A stretch of 64,000 nucleotides of DNA from Tetramitus jugosus. Taxonomy: Eukaryota; Heterolobosea; Eutetramitea; Acrasida; Vahlkampfiidae. Shown here piece after piece: positions 11,191-21,081 of the stretch. The position numbers were made by a program, and so were the translations under genes. Within the stretch, counting starts at the first letter, position 1; every line of letters starts with the position of its first letter. The stretch covers positions 62,001 through 126,000 of the forward strand of contig OW569383.1 in NCBI GenBank assembly GCA_937625935.1. Reading direction: 5' to 3'. The notes under the pieces were generated by a model. The model saw nothing but the letters and a program-made list of their open reading frames with translations, did no database searches and had not been told where the DNA came from.

Positions 11191-12765
11191 ATGAATTCAC
11201 ATCACTGTTTCTCGTTGCAAGTTCAATTCGGAGAAACAAGAGAAAATTTTGGTTCAAGCACGAAAAAGAACCAGAGAAAAACAACAATGACATTTGGGCA
11301 CGAACAAGAGCAGTCTCAATTCAAGGTATTTGAACCAGTGTCACTGAAGCCTCCCATCTGTTGGCACTTTAAAAAACTAGGATCTTGCAAACTCGGAGAC
11401 GCTTGCAAATTCTTGCATGTCCAACAAGATGCCATTGTGGCTGTCACTTTGAGTCAAAAGAAGCGAAAGCTAAGCAGTGAAGACACACAGGATGAAAAGG
11501 ACAATCATGATAATAATAGTGACGAGAATGTCACCAACAATGAAACAACGACAAAAATGACCTACATGCTTCACAAGACCAAGGAAACCAAGTCAAAGTG
11601 CTCTGTTCTGAGAAGAACGTTTGAAGAGAATGGATTTGAGCTCGTTTTGCGTCCATCTGCACAGTTGAACGTTCTGTGGAACAATACGTTTGGAACGAGT
11701 ACCATTGGTAAAATTGCACCGCATACCATGATCAATCACTTTCCCAATTCACATCATTTGACCAACAAGAGTGCCATGACTGTGAATTTGCAAGAAAAGT
11801 GCAAGTTTATGCCTTCATCGTTTGTTTTGCCCAAACAATTGACTCAATTTGAAGAGTTTAACAGAAACAAGGCCGGTGAATCACAAGTGTTTTGGATCAG
11901 TAAACCATTGAGTTCTGGAGAGGGAAAGGGCATTCAAGTGTACGGAAGCTATTTGGATGTGATTGCTGAGATACGAAGAGAGCACGACAGTAACAAGCCA
12001 AAGAGACGATTGAGCAAGTTTGTTGTTTCGGAATACATTCGAAATCCATTGTTGATCAATCAAAAGAAGATGGACCTGCGTGTGTATGTCTTGTTGAAGG
12101 GTGGAAAGGAAATTTATCTCTATCGGGATGGTATCGTGAGATTTGCGAGTGAGGATTATCGGGATGATGCTGCCACGTTGAGTAATCCATTCATGCACAT
12201 TACGAACAATACGGTGAATGATAAGCGCAACCACTTGAAGCATCAAACTTACCAGAGAAGCTTTGGATTTTACAACAATATGAACTTTAAGGAGCTCGAG
12301 AGCTGTTTCCGGGAGCTATCTCTGCCTTATGACTTGTTTTGGAATCGGTTAAAAGCCATGGTGCTTGAATCTGTCAATCTCACCATATACAATGAGCAAT
12401 TACAAGATGAAACATATCACCGGGAGAGTCGTCGGTGCTTTGAACTCTTGGGATTTGATGTCCTGATTGATCAAGACCTGAATCCGCACCTGTTAGAGGT
12501 GAACGGCATGCCAGACTTGGATGCCATGTCACACTCTGGTCATCTCGTTTTTGAGAAAGATTTTGAGGTGAAAGCCAAAATGCTGGCTGAATGCTTGAAC
12601 ATTGTCCGTGTACCGCTCCCTCCATCTGCTGCTCAACAAACAACGAGCACAAATGGACTTCCTAACCTAGAGAACGGATTCGACCCAGTTCATGAAATCT
12701 CCGCGATCTTTTCACACGAAGTTTCATCACAACCAGAGAAGGATGACAAGGATAATACGGAATAA
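11191..12765 (+). CDS. CCCH zinc finger-tubulin tyrosine ligase-like (TTLL) fusion protein
   Basis: A 524-residue intronless ORF. The ATG at 11191 gives the longest product; a second ATG at 11287 in good context (ACAACAATG) would remove 32 residues. A CCCH finger lies at about residues 57-76 (C-x8-C-x5-C-x3-H, CWHFKKLGSCKLGDACKFLH), a type usually binding RNA. An acidic linker follows, then a TTL-family ATP-grasp domain. Its visible motifs are SKPLSSGEGKGIQVY, SEYIRNPLLINQKKMDLRVY, HITNNTVND and the catalytic LNPHLLEVNGMPDLD block with the metal-binding Glu/Asn pair. TTLL enzymes ligate Tyr, Glu or Gly to tubulin tails or other proteins. The pairing with a CCCH finger is unusual, and the acceptor specificity cannot be read from sequence. 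Confidence 0.88.
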   Translation: MNSHHCFSLQVQFGETRENFGSSTKKNQRKTTMTFGHEQEQSQFKVFEPVSLKPPICWHFKKLGSCKLGDACKFLHVQQDAIVAVTLSQKKRKLSSEDTQDEKDNHDNNSDENVTNNETTTKMTYMLHKTKETKSKCSVLRRTFEENGFELVLRPSAQLNVLWNNTFGTSTIGKIAPHTMINHFPNSHHLTNKSAMTVNLQEKCKFMPSSFVLPKQLTQFEEFNRNKAGESQVFWISKPLSSGEGKGIQVYGSYLDVIAEIRREHDSNKPKRRLSKFVVSEYIRNPLLINQKKMDLRVYVLLKGGKEIYLYRDGIVRFASEDYRDDAATLSNPFMHITNNTVNDKRNHLKHQTYQRSFGFYNNMNFKELESCFRELSLPYDLFWNRLKAMVLESVNLTIYNEQLQDETYHRESRRCFELLGFDVLIDQDLNPHLLEVNGMPDLDAMSHSGHLVFEKDFEVKAKMLAECLNIVRVPLPPSAAQQTTSTNGLPNLENGFDPVHEISAIFSHEVSSQPEKDDKDNTE

Positions 12766-12806
12766 AACTTGCTTGGGACATCACCAAGATCAGCCAACCA
12801 AATTAT

Positions 12807-13789
12807 TTGACAGCCTTGTTTCTTGTCATCTCTCTCAAGTTTATTTCTCTGTGGTCATTGCCTTACTCGTTGTTTTTCTCTTATTTGCTTGCCTTGGCAC
12901 TGCGACATGGGGTACTGCTTCCATTTGTAATCACTCCTCATTTTAAGGGCACAACCTTTACAAATTCCGATCATCATTACTATGCGCTCGTTTCTGGCGA
13001 CCTCAGGTATTGGTTACGGACTCTGCAAGAAGTTTGCAAAGGACAACTTCAATTTGGTTCTTGTGGGCAGAAGAGGCGAACGATTGGAGAAGGCGAAGAA
13101 CACAATCGAGAACAACTATGGTGTGAAAGTCATTGTGATTGAAAAGGATATGAGCGTTCGAGGCAAGGTTGCAGAGTCACTCGACAAAGAGATTAAGTCA
13201 CAAGATCCTCAAGCTATTGTTGTCCACGTTGTCAACAACGCTGGATTTGGCAGTAATGGTGATTTTGTCAAGCTAGATGTGGAAACAGAGCTCAACATGA
13301 TTGACTTGAATGTTTGTTCTTTGGTTGATATGAGCCACTACTTTGCCAACCAAATGATGAAGTGGAAACAGGAAGAAGCTCACAAGTCTATCACTCCAAG
13401 AATCACAAACATTGCTTCTGTTGCTTCCTTCTTGTACGGACCACGCATGACCACGTACTATGCAACCAAGCACTTTGTCTCCACGTTTTCCATTTCTTTT
13501 GCACAAGAAATGAAGAAACATGGAATCAGCGTGACAGTTGTTTGTCCAGGAGCAATTGACACGGAGTTCTTTGATCGCGCAAAAGGTCGTTGGCCGCTTC
13601 TTGAAGGAAACTGCTAGGTGTCCTGTGGATCACTTTGTTAATGAGGCATACCCCCAGATGATCAATGGTGAGCTCTATACAATGAACGGAGGTATGAACC
13701 AGGCTCTCGTGACCATTGTATCAGTAATCGATTTTCTCGCTCTTCGATGGAACTTGGCTCTCAATGGCTACATTGCTCAACTCGAGTGA
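12807..13789 (+). pseudogene. Short-chain dehydrogenase/reductase with two frameshifts
   Basis: The SDR sequence runs through three frames. An N-terminal hydrophobic anchor is open from at least 12765, with no in-frame ATG. The central catalytic part (12982-13617) has ATSGIGYG, VNNAGFGSNG, LNVCS, IASVASFL and the YYATK catalytic Tyr/Lys. The C-terminal part is in frame 2 to 13789. The first switch falls inside the TGxxxGxG cofactor motif at about 12992-13000, where two bases appear missing between the ALVSG and TSGIG halves. The second is at the AAAA run near 13580, where one extra base separates FFDRA from VVGRFLKET. Both shift reading by +1. The family makes NAD(P)-dependent reductions, often of ketoacyl or steroid substrates. 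The gene is either a recent pseudogene or carries two assembly errors. It starts about 40 bases after the TTLL stop and ends just before the TLC gene. Confidence 0.75.
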
Positions 13790-13829
13790 GTTACTTCAAA
13801 TATATCCAACAACAACAACAACTACAACA

Positions 13830-15014
13830 ATGAATCTCCCAACGTTTTCATTCACACCATCACATCCTATTTTCACAAGATGCGATTTCACCTGTCGCAT
13901 CTTTTCTTTCACAGATATCTTTTTTGGGTTCGCCGTAGACCCACAACTCAGCCTCTCCACCCAAAAAAAATTATCATCAGAGAGAAAAAACGCAACAAAT
14001 CAAACGGCCACCACCATCATCATCACACAAAATAACCGTTTTTTGTGTCCGTCGCCAACAACCATGATCTTCCAAACAACACTCCTCTCCTGCTTCTCCT
14101 GTCTCCTCTTTTACCAAATCTCCAAAGAGCTTCTCCTGCCTTGTCTCTACCACTATTCTCACTATTGCTTTACAAATAACAACAATAACAGTAAAAATAG
14201 TAAAAATAGTAAAAATAATAGTAAAAGTGAACAACAAGACTCTGAAAATAAATTCACATCGTACCATGATCAATACACTGAATTTGAGAAGAAGGTCAAT
14301 GCTCAAAAATTAATGTCATTTTTGCATGGTGTCATTAGCACGATAGGTGCATTGATGTGCGTAATGTCCTATGAGTTTTCTTCTCACACGTATGCTCTCG
14401 TTCATATTCATCATCATGATCATCATCAGGATGAAGGTGTGATGAAGGAACGAATGAAATTTTTGGAAATTACATTGGGTTATTTCATGGCTGATCTCAT
14501 GCTTTATATGACAGATGTTTCAAAGTACTCAAAAATGGATATTGCTCATCATGTATTGTCCTGTGTGGCGTACATGATTGGATTGTTGACTCGTTTTGGA
14601 ACAGGTTCATTTGCTATGATTTGTTTCCAAACCAATGAAATTTCAACGCCATTCTATCATGTGAGATACTTTTTGGGATTGAGTCCAAATTATTGGAAGC
14701 GTACGAGGTGGTACGCACTGAATGAGATGATGTTTAGTGTCTTGTTTTTCGTGTTTCGAATTGCGTACAATGCGTTTGTGTTGTGGAGTGTGTGGAAGGC
14801 GAGTGTCATGGATTTTAGTAAGCACGATACGATTGTGATTGGTGTGTTGGTTGTGATTGGCGCACTGTACTATATGGTTCAGTTGATATGGTTCTATCGA
14901 ATCTTGCAGATTGTGTTTTGGAAGTTGAGTGCAGCACTGAGCAGCAGCAACAACAACAACAACAGCAAGAAACAATCACATGTGAACGTTGGAGACAAGA
15001 CACACACGGATTAA
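13830..15014 (+). CDS. TLC-domain (TRAM/LAG1/CLN8-like) membrane protein
   Basis: The ATG at 13830 (after an AACAACAAC leader) gives 394 residues. The frame stays open to 13764, inside the upstream SDR. An ATG at 14064 (MIFQTTLLSC) is the most likely start of the conserved protein because it opens directly on a membrane segment. After an Asn/Lys/Ser-rich loop (14175-14235), a TLC-type region has several membrane helices, an LGYFMADLMLYMTD helix, a DIAHHVLSC motif with the paired His characteristic of TLC proteins, and TNEISTPFYHVRYFL. TLC proteins act in lipid or ceramide metabolism or membrane-lipid regulation in the ER. The C-terminal tail is Ser/Asn-rich and cytosolic. No intron. Confidence 0.82.
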   Translation: MNLPTFSFTPSHPIFTRCDFTCRIFSFTDIFFGFAVDPQLSLSTQKKLSSERKNATNQTATTIIITQNNRFLCPSPTTMIFQTTLLSCFSCLLFYQISKELLLPCLYHYSHYCFTNNNNNSKNSKNSKNNSKSEQQDSENKFTSYHDQYTEFEKKVNAQKLMSFLHGVISTIGALMCVMSYEFSSHTYALVHIHHHDHHQDEGVMKERMKFLEITLGYFMADLMLYMTDVSKYSKMDIAHHVLSCVAYMIGLLTRFGTGSFAMICFQTNEISTPFYHVRYFLGLSPNYWKRTRWYALNEMMFSVLFFVFRIAYNAFVLWSVWKASVMDFSKHDTIVIGVLVVIGALYYMVQLIWFYRILQIVFWKLSAALSSSNNNNNSKKQSHVNVGDKTHTD

Positions 15015-15140
15015 TTGTCATATATATATCATTCAAAGTCAAATTACATAAAAAAAGAAGTCTAACATACAACGATTGATGTTCATTTCACAATTGTGCG
15101 AAAAAGCAAGTGAAAACAGTGTGAGCGTAACGCAAGTTGT

Positions 15141-17729
15141 TTATCGTCGATAACTTCGTTGGTTGCGAGATTTGGAGTATTGGTGTTTGTTGCCAGCTCT
15201 CTTGCGATTCCGTCCGTAGCTGTTGTCGTCGAAAATGCCATACTCTTCCAACTCGCGCACCAATCTGTCTTGATCGAGTCTCAGTTTCTCTCTTCTGTAT
15301 CGTCTCTGTTCAGAAACTACATTGAACTTGGCTGATCTGTCACCTTGAAGGAATGTTCGATTCACAGGTTTGCTGACCGCCTTTTGGATCATTTCCAGCA
15401 ACACCTTTTGATGTTCTCTCGCTTGTTCATGATTCACAAATGTTTCCACAAATCGATAACTCAACCAGCAGTAGACATCCAAAATCTTGTAAATGGATTC
15501 GACTTCTCTGAGTTGTTCCATTGTTTGAGGGTGTTTCTCAGGTGGCTGAATCATCAATGGGACAGACTCTCCCTGAGAGTGATGTCGCGCATATCCCTTG
15601 GCAATACGCATGGCATTCGAATCAGCAGTGTCCACGGGAGCATTCAAGAATTGCATTCTCTCATGGAATGTCAATTCTTTCACCGTATGCAACAGATCGG
15701 CTACTGCTTTACGATCATCGATATTACACATAAAATACTTTGGATCAGTTTCTGTCAACTTGTAGAACGAATCCAGGGTTACACTAAGCTTTTGTTCAGG
15801 TGAGAATTGTCGAGTAAAGTATTCAACCTGATCAATCGGTGGAAACAATCCAGCAGCTTCAATATCTGGTAATTGCTTCATCATGAAAGCAGTCTGCAAA
15901 ATCTTGCAATCAGAAGATTTCAAGCAGGTGACTTCTCCCTTGGGGTACAAACTTCCAAAACGACCAGCTCTTCCAGCAATTTGGCGAATCTCCCACGGTT
16001 CCAACTGTCTTCTGATTGTTCCATCAAATTTCTCAACCGAATTGAACACAATTCTTCGAATATTCAAGTTTAAGCCCATGCCTATCGCATCTGTGGCAAC
16101 CAACACATCATAGGCACTGTTTACACTGTTGAACAATCGACTCTGTTCCAATCTAACTCTTGGCGGCAAGCTTCCATAAACAACAGCAACTCTTAGATTC
16201 GTATTCCGTTCAATTTCATGCTTGATTCTAAACACTTCTTTTCTCGAGAAGGCCACCACACAATCTCCTTCTCTAATATTCTTATAATCTTCATCAATAG
16301 AGGATCGAGCTGTTACTTTGAGCGGTGTTAGTCTCTTGTAGTGTTTCACTTCCAATTCGTCTTCAGTTTCGCTACAAAGATGCTCAATCAATTTCAGTGC
16401 TCTCTCCTCACCACACACGTGAATTTCTTCGGCGTTGATACCTAGTAGTACTCGCGTCCATGCCCATCCTCGATCCTCGTCTCCAATCAATTGAATCTCA
16501 TCAATCACAGCTACATCGACAGGTGTGTTGACATCAACCATTTCGACAGTAGATGAAATGTGAGTCGCTCCATCAACTTCAACCTTATAATCTCCAGTCA
16601 TCAGATTACACTTTACACCTTGTTCTGTGAGCTTTACATAGCCCTCGGTGGCCAGCAGTCTCAGAGGTGCGCAATACACACCACTCTTTGCACCTTTTAA
16701 TCTCTCGAATGCACCGTGAGTCTTTCCTGAATTCGTTGGACCAGTGTGCACGATAATCTTTCGTTTCTTGGACCGAGCAGCAGTGTACCACTCGTGAGGT
16801 TTCTTCAAATCTGTTGGTTGCAAAATATCACTCTCTCCCTCGTGTACCATTCGTTGATTGACGAAATGTGTGGGAAATCGAATCATGACATCCTGTAGAT
16901 ACATCTTGTACATTAGTTCAGCCTCTGTAATTGGTGTAGGGGCATTATGACCATGAGAAGGTTTGCTTAACCGATAGAATGCACTCTGAATACTGATTTC
17001 TGTTGCCTTATCATGCATAAAGTGGTTCCTGAACAGTTCAAATGACAATTTGAACACTGCAGGCGTAATCCCGTAGGCCTTGTACTTTGGTTCCTCTGCA
17101 TACCTCTCATCAAACTCAATCTTGTCCAAAATCTTTGAGAAATAGCGTTCCATACTCGCAGAAAGCTTCTTTCTTGGAACATTGCGCTCCTGGGACTCTC
17201 CCGTGAATGACTCACCCTCAACAAAGTGTAAATTAGGTGGTTGATTAGTCTTACTTGCTCCTTGATCAATCAAAAATTCATCTAATGGTTGTTCTTCTCT
17301 CTTTGTGTGAACAAGAGTTGTATTTCCATCCACATCAATCTCCAAATCATCTTCCAAGTCATCATTCAGTGATTCACTGCCATAAACAAAGTTGCCTACA
17401 GGATCATTCGATGTCTCACTGTTGCTTAACAATGAAGATTGCTTCTCCTCCTCAATTGCTTCATTGACAAGTTTATTGGTGAGAGGTCTTGACGAAGACA
17501 CAGGAGAGCTGGTTTTCTTTGAGAGGCGCTGAGCAGAAAGAACCTTGTGAAACGCCTTTTTTGCATAGCTCCTATATTGATAACTCAAAATCGAGTTACT
17601 TGCAGCAGTGCCTAGATCATTCAAGTTCGATACATTTCCCCGAATCGTAGGCTGAATGGCAGTTGTTCTTTTTGGCGGCAAAATGGAGCAAAAAGGCGGG
17701 AGATGAGAAACTCTCTGTAAACGATGCAT
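15141..17729 (-). CDS. SUPV3L1: Mitochondrial ATP-dependent RNA helicase SUV3
   Basis: An 862-residue intronless protein starting at the ATG at 17729. The first 60 residues are Arg/Ser/Gln-rich with few acidic residues, as in a mitochondrial presequence. The helicase core has motif I GPTNSGKTHGAF near residue 327, motif Ia YCAPLRLLA, motif II DEIQLIGD (the DExQ form diagnostic of SUV3), motif V ATDAIGMGLNLNIRRIVF and motif VI QIAGRAGRFG. A C-terminal SUV3 domain (about 700-800) includes CWLSYRF. The tail is Arg/Tyr-rich and basic. SUV3 unwinds RNA in the mitochondrial degradosome. It is divergent from the membrane protein gene at 18562. Confidence 0.95.
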   Translation of the reverse strand: MHRLQRVSHLPPFCSILPPKRTTAIQPTIRGNVSNLNDLGTAASNSILSYQYRSYAKKAFHKVLSAQRLSKKTSSPVSSSRPLTNKLVNEAIEEEKQSSLLSNSETSNDPVGNFVYGSESLNDDLEDDLEIDVDGNTTLVHTKREEQPLDEFLIDQGASKTNQPPNLHFVEGESFTGESQERNVPRKKLSASMERYFSKILDKIEFDERYAEEPKYKAYGITPAVFKLSFELFRNHFMHDKATEISIQSAFYRLSKPSHGHNAPTPITEAELMYKMYLQDVMIRFPTHFVNQRMVHEGESDILQPTDLKKPHEWYTAARSKKRKIIVHTGPTNSGKTHGAFERLKGAKSGVYCAPLRLLATEGYVKLTEQGVKCNLMTGDYKVEVDGATHISSTVEMVDVNTPVDVAVIDEIQLIGDEDRGWAWTRVLLGINAEEIHVCGEERALKLIEHLCSETEDELEVKHYKRLTPLKVTARSSIDEDYKNIREGDCVVAFSRKEVFRIKHEIERNTNLRVAVVYGSLPPRVRLEQSRLFNSVNSAYDVLVATDAIGMGLNLNIRRIVFNSVEKFDGTIRRQLEPWEIRQIAGRAGRFGSLYPKGEVTCLKSSDCKILQTAFMMKQLPDIEAAGLFPPIDQVEYFTRQFSPEQKLSVTLDSFYKLTETDPKYFMCNIDDRKAVADLLHTVKELTFHERMQFLNAPVDTADSNAMRIAKGYARHHSQGESVPLMIQPPEKHPQTMEQLREVESIYKILDVYCWLSYRFVETFVNHEQAREHQKVLLEMIQKAVSKPVNRTFLQGDRSAKFNVVSEQRRYRREKLRLDQDRLVRELEEYGIFDDNSYGRNRKRAGNKHQYSKSRNQRSYRR

Positions 17730-18561
17730 AATAATGGCGGCAAAATTTCAACTGAATGTGATTTGTTGTTTTGTTCAAGTAGTTTGAACTTTGAAAACTT
17801 GCAACTTTGATTTGCACTCGTGTGAAATTTTTTGTTTGATTTGAGCAAAGTTCAACCAGAAGTATTCCCCGAGTTATTTTTGGAGAAATTCAACTGGCAA
17901 GTGATGACCGTCACAATTGAATGTACAGTTGCAAGAGCTGCTGCTGATTACGTGGAAGATGGTTAGTTACTCATCCGTGCAATGAGAACTAACTGACCAA
18001 TCTAACAATCTTTGAAAGCAGTTCAGTATTGTTGACAACAAGCACCGATGATGACGGATGAGATTACAAGTAGGCTCATGATTCTGGTTCTTCCTGAGTA
18101 CTTCTCTGCAGTACAGTATCATTACCATCATCACCCAGACCTTGTGCTCTTCTTCACCTTAGTCTCAATCTGAAAACATCGTCACCCCGACATATTCGGC
18201 GTTCAACATCGCGATTCATGACAAGCGAATTCCAACCTGGGCTTCGGAAGTTTGTGCGCGGAATGCCCACATCTGGCTTTGGCGCCCCCTCATAAGGAAT
18301 TGTCTTCCATTTGATGAAACATTTCTGAACGTTGTCCAACGACACATTCCAAAACAATAAAAAAAACAAGTAGTTATCACCAATCCTTTGAGGTCTTGGC
18401 GTAATGGGTGTTGGGTAGTTTTCTCCTATTGATAAACATACCACCTCTCCTTTATTTAAAAAGCTGTTACCAATCCTCCTTCATCCGAAGCAGATTACAA
18501 GTTTTTGAATTCATTATCAAAGTCTACATGATTAAAAACAATAATTATTATTATTTGTGCA
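17730..18561. other. Divergent intergenic region
   Basis: About 830 bases between the divergent SUV3 (-) and membrane-protein (+) genes. A minus-strand 96-codon frame at 18154-18444 has no recognisable domain and atypical composition, so I do not call it a gene. An AT-rich stretch precedes 18562. No tRNA or clear repeat is seen. Confidence 0.4.
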
Positions 18562-20961
18562 ATGTCATTCCTAGTTCAAGTCAAGAATCGAAGAAAACAA
18601 TCCGCTTTTGTTTCACTGTTTGTGCTTACTGTGCTTGTTGCTGTGGTACTCCTGGCCCTTCAGATCACTCCTCTGTTAGCTGAAGAACAGATCCGATATG
18701 ACGCTACTACTACGTTGTCTCAAAACGATGGTAGTAGTAGTGGTAGTCACTCCAATCTTGTTGTGTTAAATAACAGGAGTTATGGTGGTGATGATGAAGA
18801 AGAAGAAGATGATGGAAATGTGTTTACAGAGAATTCTATAGATGCTCTGAACACTGTGTTAGAAGAGAAGAAAAATAGCTTTCAGATGTTGTATGTGAGT
18901 ATTGTCAAGGGACACAATCAGGAAGTTGTTTCAAGAGTTTGGTTAGTTCTTTGGCCAAGTTTGCTCTTTGTGAAGCCATACACTCAACTGTACTCGCTCT
19001 TTACGATCGATGAGAAATTTGAGTTTCTGACACTGGAGTTGGTCAAGGATTTTAACGTTACCAGCTTGGATAACTTGGTTATCGATGTGTCTCCTCCAGT
19101 CGCCAAAAGATCCAAAAAGGTCAAGAACAACGAGAACGTAGTTTCGACTACTTTGTCGTTGTCCCCTTGGGTAAGAGCAGTGTATAATTTAACAAATGTG
19201 GGCCAATTGGGATCCGATGAAACCACATTCTCTATTTGTAGTGAACTGTCTAAGCCAGACGGAACAGTGTACGAGCGAAAGTACACTTGTCTCAACATGG
19301 CAACCAATCAGACCAGTATTGTACAAGCACCTTCACTTCTGATTGTCGAAGATTGTACTTTCACGGCCTTGCATCTCTCCGTCATTATCGGCTTTATGTA
19401 CTACGTGTCTCTCAAATTGAGAGATATCAAGAACCAAAAGTTGAACATTCTTATGAGTGACAAAATGAGGAGTCCTCCCTTCTGGCAGTTCATATTACCA
19501 GCCATCGGTACTGAGACAAAATCGAACTTTAGACTGTGGCATTGTGTCTGGCTCATCATTATCCACATGGTGCTATATTCACTGATGTTGTTCTCCACCT
19601 TTGCTCCAGACTATTGGCCAAGAACCAATGAAGATTCATACTTTACTTTCAGACAGGACTATGACGGTTTTGAGAAGAGATTCTTCTACTCATGTTTCCC
19701 TATTATCATCATAAACATGATGACAACGACTTACAAGATCTCAACCAATTGGAAGCACGAAAATTTAGTGAGAATGAAGCCTGCTACCTCTTGGAATCTT
19801 AGACTGCTTCGTGCAATCAGTGCAATGGTGATATCATCTAGCTCGGTTCTATTCATTACACTGTACATTGTCCTCTGTGTGCCAGAAGGGTTCACCACGC
19901 CTAAGAAGGTCATTTTCGGAACGAGTGCAGCACTATTTGGCATTCTATTGTTCAAGCACTTGCTTCGAAAGTCTGTTTACGCCAATAACTGGGCCTATGG
20001 GATCATTAGCAAGTATTACATGCGCAAGGCCCAAAGGCAACAAGAAACTGAAGATTCTTCACTCGTGAGTGCTCAACCTAATTTGGAGTTGATTTCCCTA
20101 GTGACAACGATTCCTTACTGGGTGATCACTGCTGTCTGGAGAACAACTCTGATGTTGTTGGCGTTTCATGCTGGAGAAGTTGTTGAACGTCTGTTCGTGT
20201 CCACCATGTCTAATCTGTTGATCAATCCAGACATGATTACAACATACAGTTATGCTGCATCTATCCTTGGTGTATTTTACAAGTTCTCATCAGATATAGA
20301 AGCACCTTATCACAAACTGCGAAGCCTTATCGCTCAAGAGAGAGGTGTTCTATCTATTGAGCGTGTCGAGGAAACCAATGAGGATTTGAGGAATGCTACC
20401 TTGAAAGAAGTCAAGAGCGATCTGTTGATCTTCAAGACATTGTTCTTTCTTATTCCTATGAATTGGCGTATATTTGCAAAGGTGGCAAAGATGTGCAACT
20501 TGGTGTACACCACGAGAAGGACTCTTATCCAGCTACTGGTTACCCTGTTTGTTCTCTGCGTGTTTTACATGGCTGCCAAGACACACGACAACAAATTCTT
20601 CAACAAGTTGAATGATAACATGATCCTTGGACTCGTCGCGGGTACCATTATGCCTCTGATCCCCAGAATTGTTTCATATTTTGGAGATGCTGAAACATCA
20701 GAAGAGAATCAACTGTTCATGGAACGATTGAAAAGCTCTCTGCTGGCACTCGAAAGAAAGGAAGAGAAGAGAACGAGTGAAACTTTTGATTGGCCAGTTC
20801 CCTCTGTCTATGTACCATTCAGATTTGTGATCTTGACAGGCGTCGGAACAAAAGGTGACACCAAAAGCTATCCATTAGTCAACATTCAACAAAAGAGTCA
20901 CTATATTGATATACCAGACACTGAAGAAGAGACTGGAACAGATGCAAGTTCCTACTTCTAA
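18562..20961 (+). CDS. Multipass membrane protein of unknown function
   Basis: A 799-residue intronless protein, ATG at 18562. An N-terminal hydrophobic segment (about residues 14-37) acts as a signal or anchor. It is followed by a Ser/Gly then Asp/Glu-rich stretch and a roughly 220-residue extramembrane region with potential N-glycosylation sites (NVT, NLT, NQT). From about residue 270 onward there are around eight further hydrophobic helices, including LWHCVWLIIIHMVLYSLML, FPIIIINMM, ISAMVISSSSVLFITLYIVL, TLIQLLVTLFVLCVFYMAA and LGLVAGTIMPLIPRI. The C-terminal 90 residues are hydrophilic. The layout of a large luminal domain plus a helical bundle resembles a receptor or transporter, but I recognise no family. 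Confidence 0.75.
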   Translation: MSFLVQVKNRRKQSAFVSLFVLTVLVAVVLLALQITPLLAEEQIRYDATTTLSQNDGSSSGSHSNLVVLNNRSYGGDDEEEEDDGNVFTENSIDALNTVLEEKKNSFQMLYVSIVKGHNQEVVSRVWLVLWPSLLFVKPYTQLYSLFTIDEKFEFLTLELVKDFNVTSLDNLVIDVSPPVAKRSKKVKNNENVVSTTLSLSPWVRAVYNLTNVGQLGSDETTFSICSELSKPDGTVYERKYTCLNMATNQTSIVQAPSLLIVEDCTFTALHLSVIIGFMYYVSLKLRDIKNQKLNILMSDKMRSPPFWQFILPAIGTETKSNFRLWHCVWLIIIHMVLYSLMLFSTFAPDYWPRTNEDSYFTFRQDYDGFEKRFFYSCFPIIIINMMTTTYKISTNWKHENLVRMKPATSWNLRLLRAISAMVISSSSVLFITLYIVLCVPEGFTTPKKVIFGTSAALFGILLFKHLLRKSVYANNWAYGIISKYYMRKAQRQQETEDSSLVSAQPNLELISLVTTIPYWVITAVWRTTLMLLAFHAGEVVERLFVSTMSNLLINPDMITTYSYAASILGVFYKFSSDIEAPYHKLRSLIAQERGVLSIERVEETNEDLRNATLKEVKSDLLIFKTLFFLIPMNWRIFAKVAKMCNLVYTTRRTLIQLLVTLFVLCVFYMAAKTHDNKFFNKLNDNMILGLVAGTIMPLIPRIVSYFGDAETSEENQLFMERLKSSLLALERKEEKRTSETFDWPVPSVYVPFRFVILTGVGTKGDTKSYPLVNIQQKSHYIDIPDTEEETGTDASSYF

Positions 20962-21081
20962 ACTCACACAATTTAATAAATTATCATTTTATCTTGGACT
21001 TTCACACTTCAACAAATTTAATGAACAAAAAAATTCACACACGGAAAAAAAGCTGCTCCTCAAAAACAACAACAAGAAACA

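Noticed and set aside
13977-14306. Minus-strand ORF with Ile/Phe/Thr repeats opposite the TLC gene
   Set aside because: It is the antisense shadow of Asn/Lys/Ser low-complexity codons.
18040-18110. Box C/D snoRNA-like arrangement (ATGATGA ... CTGA with a weak terminal stem)
   Set aside because: ATGATGA motifs are very frequent in this GAT-rich genome, the stem is imperfect and no guide complementarity could be tested.
18154-18444. Minus-strand 96-codon ORF in the SUV3 upstream region
   Set aside because: No recognisable domain or gene-like context; length is expected by chance in this region.
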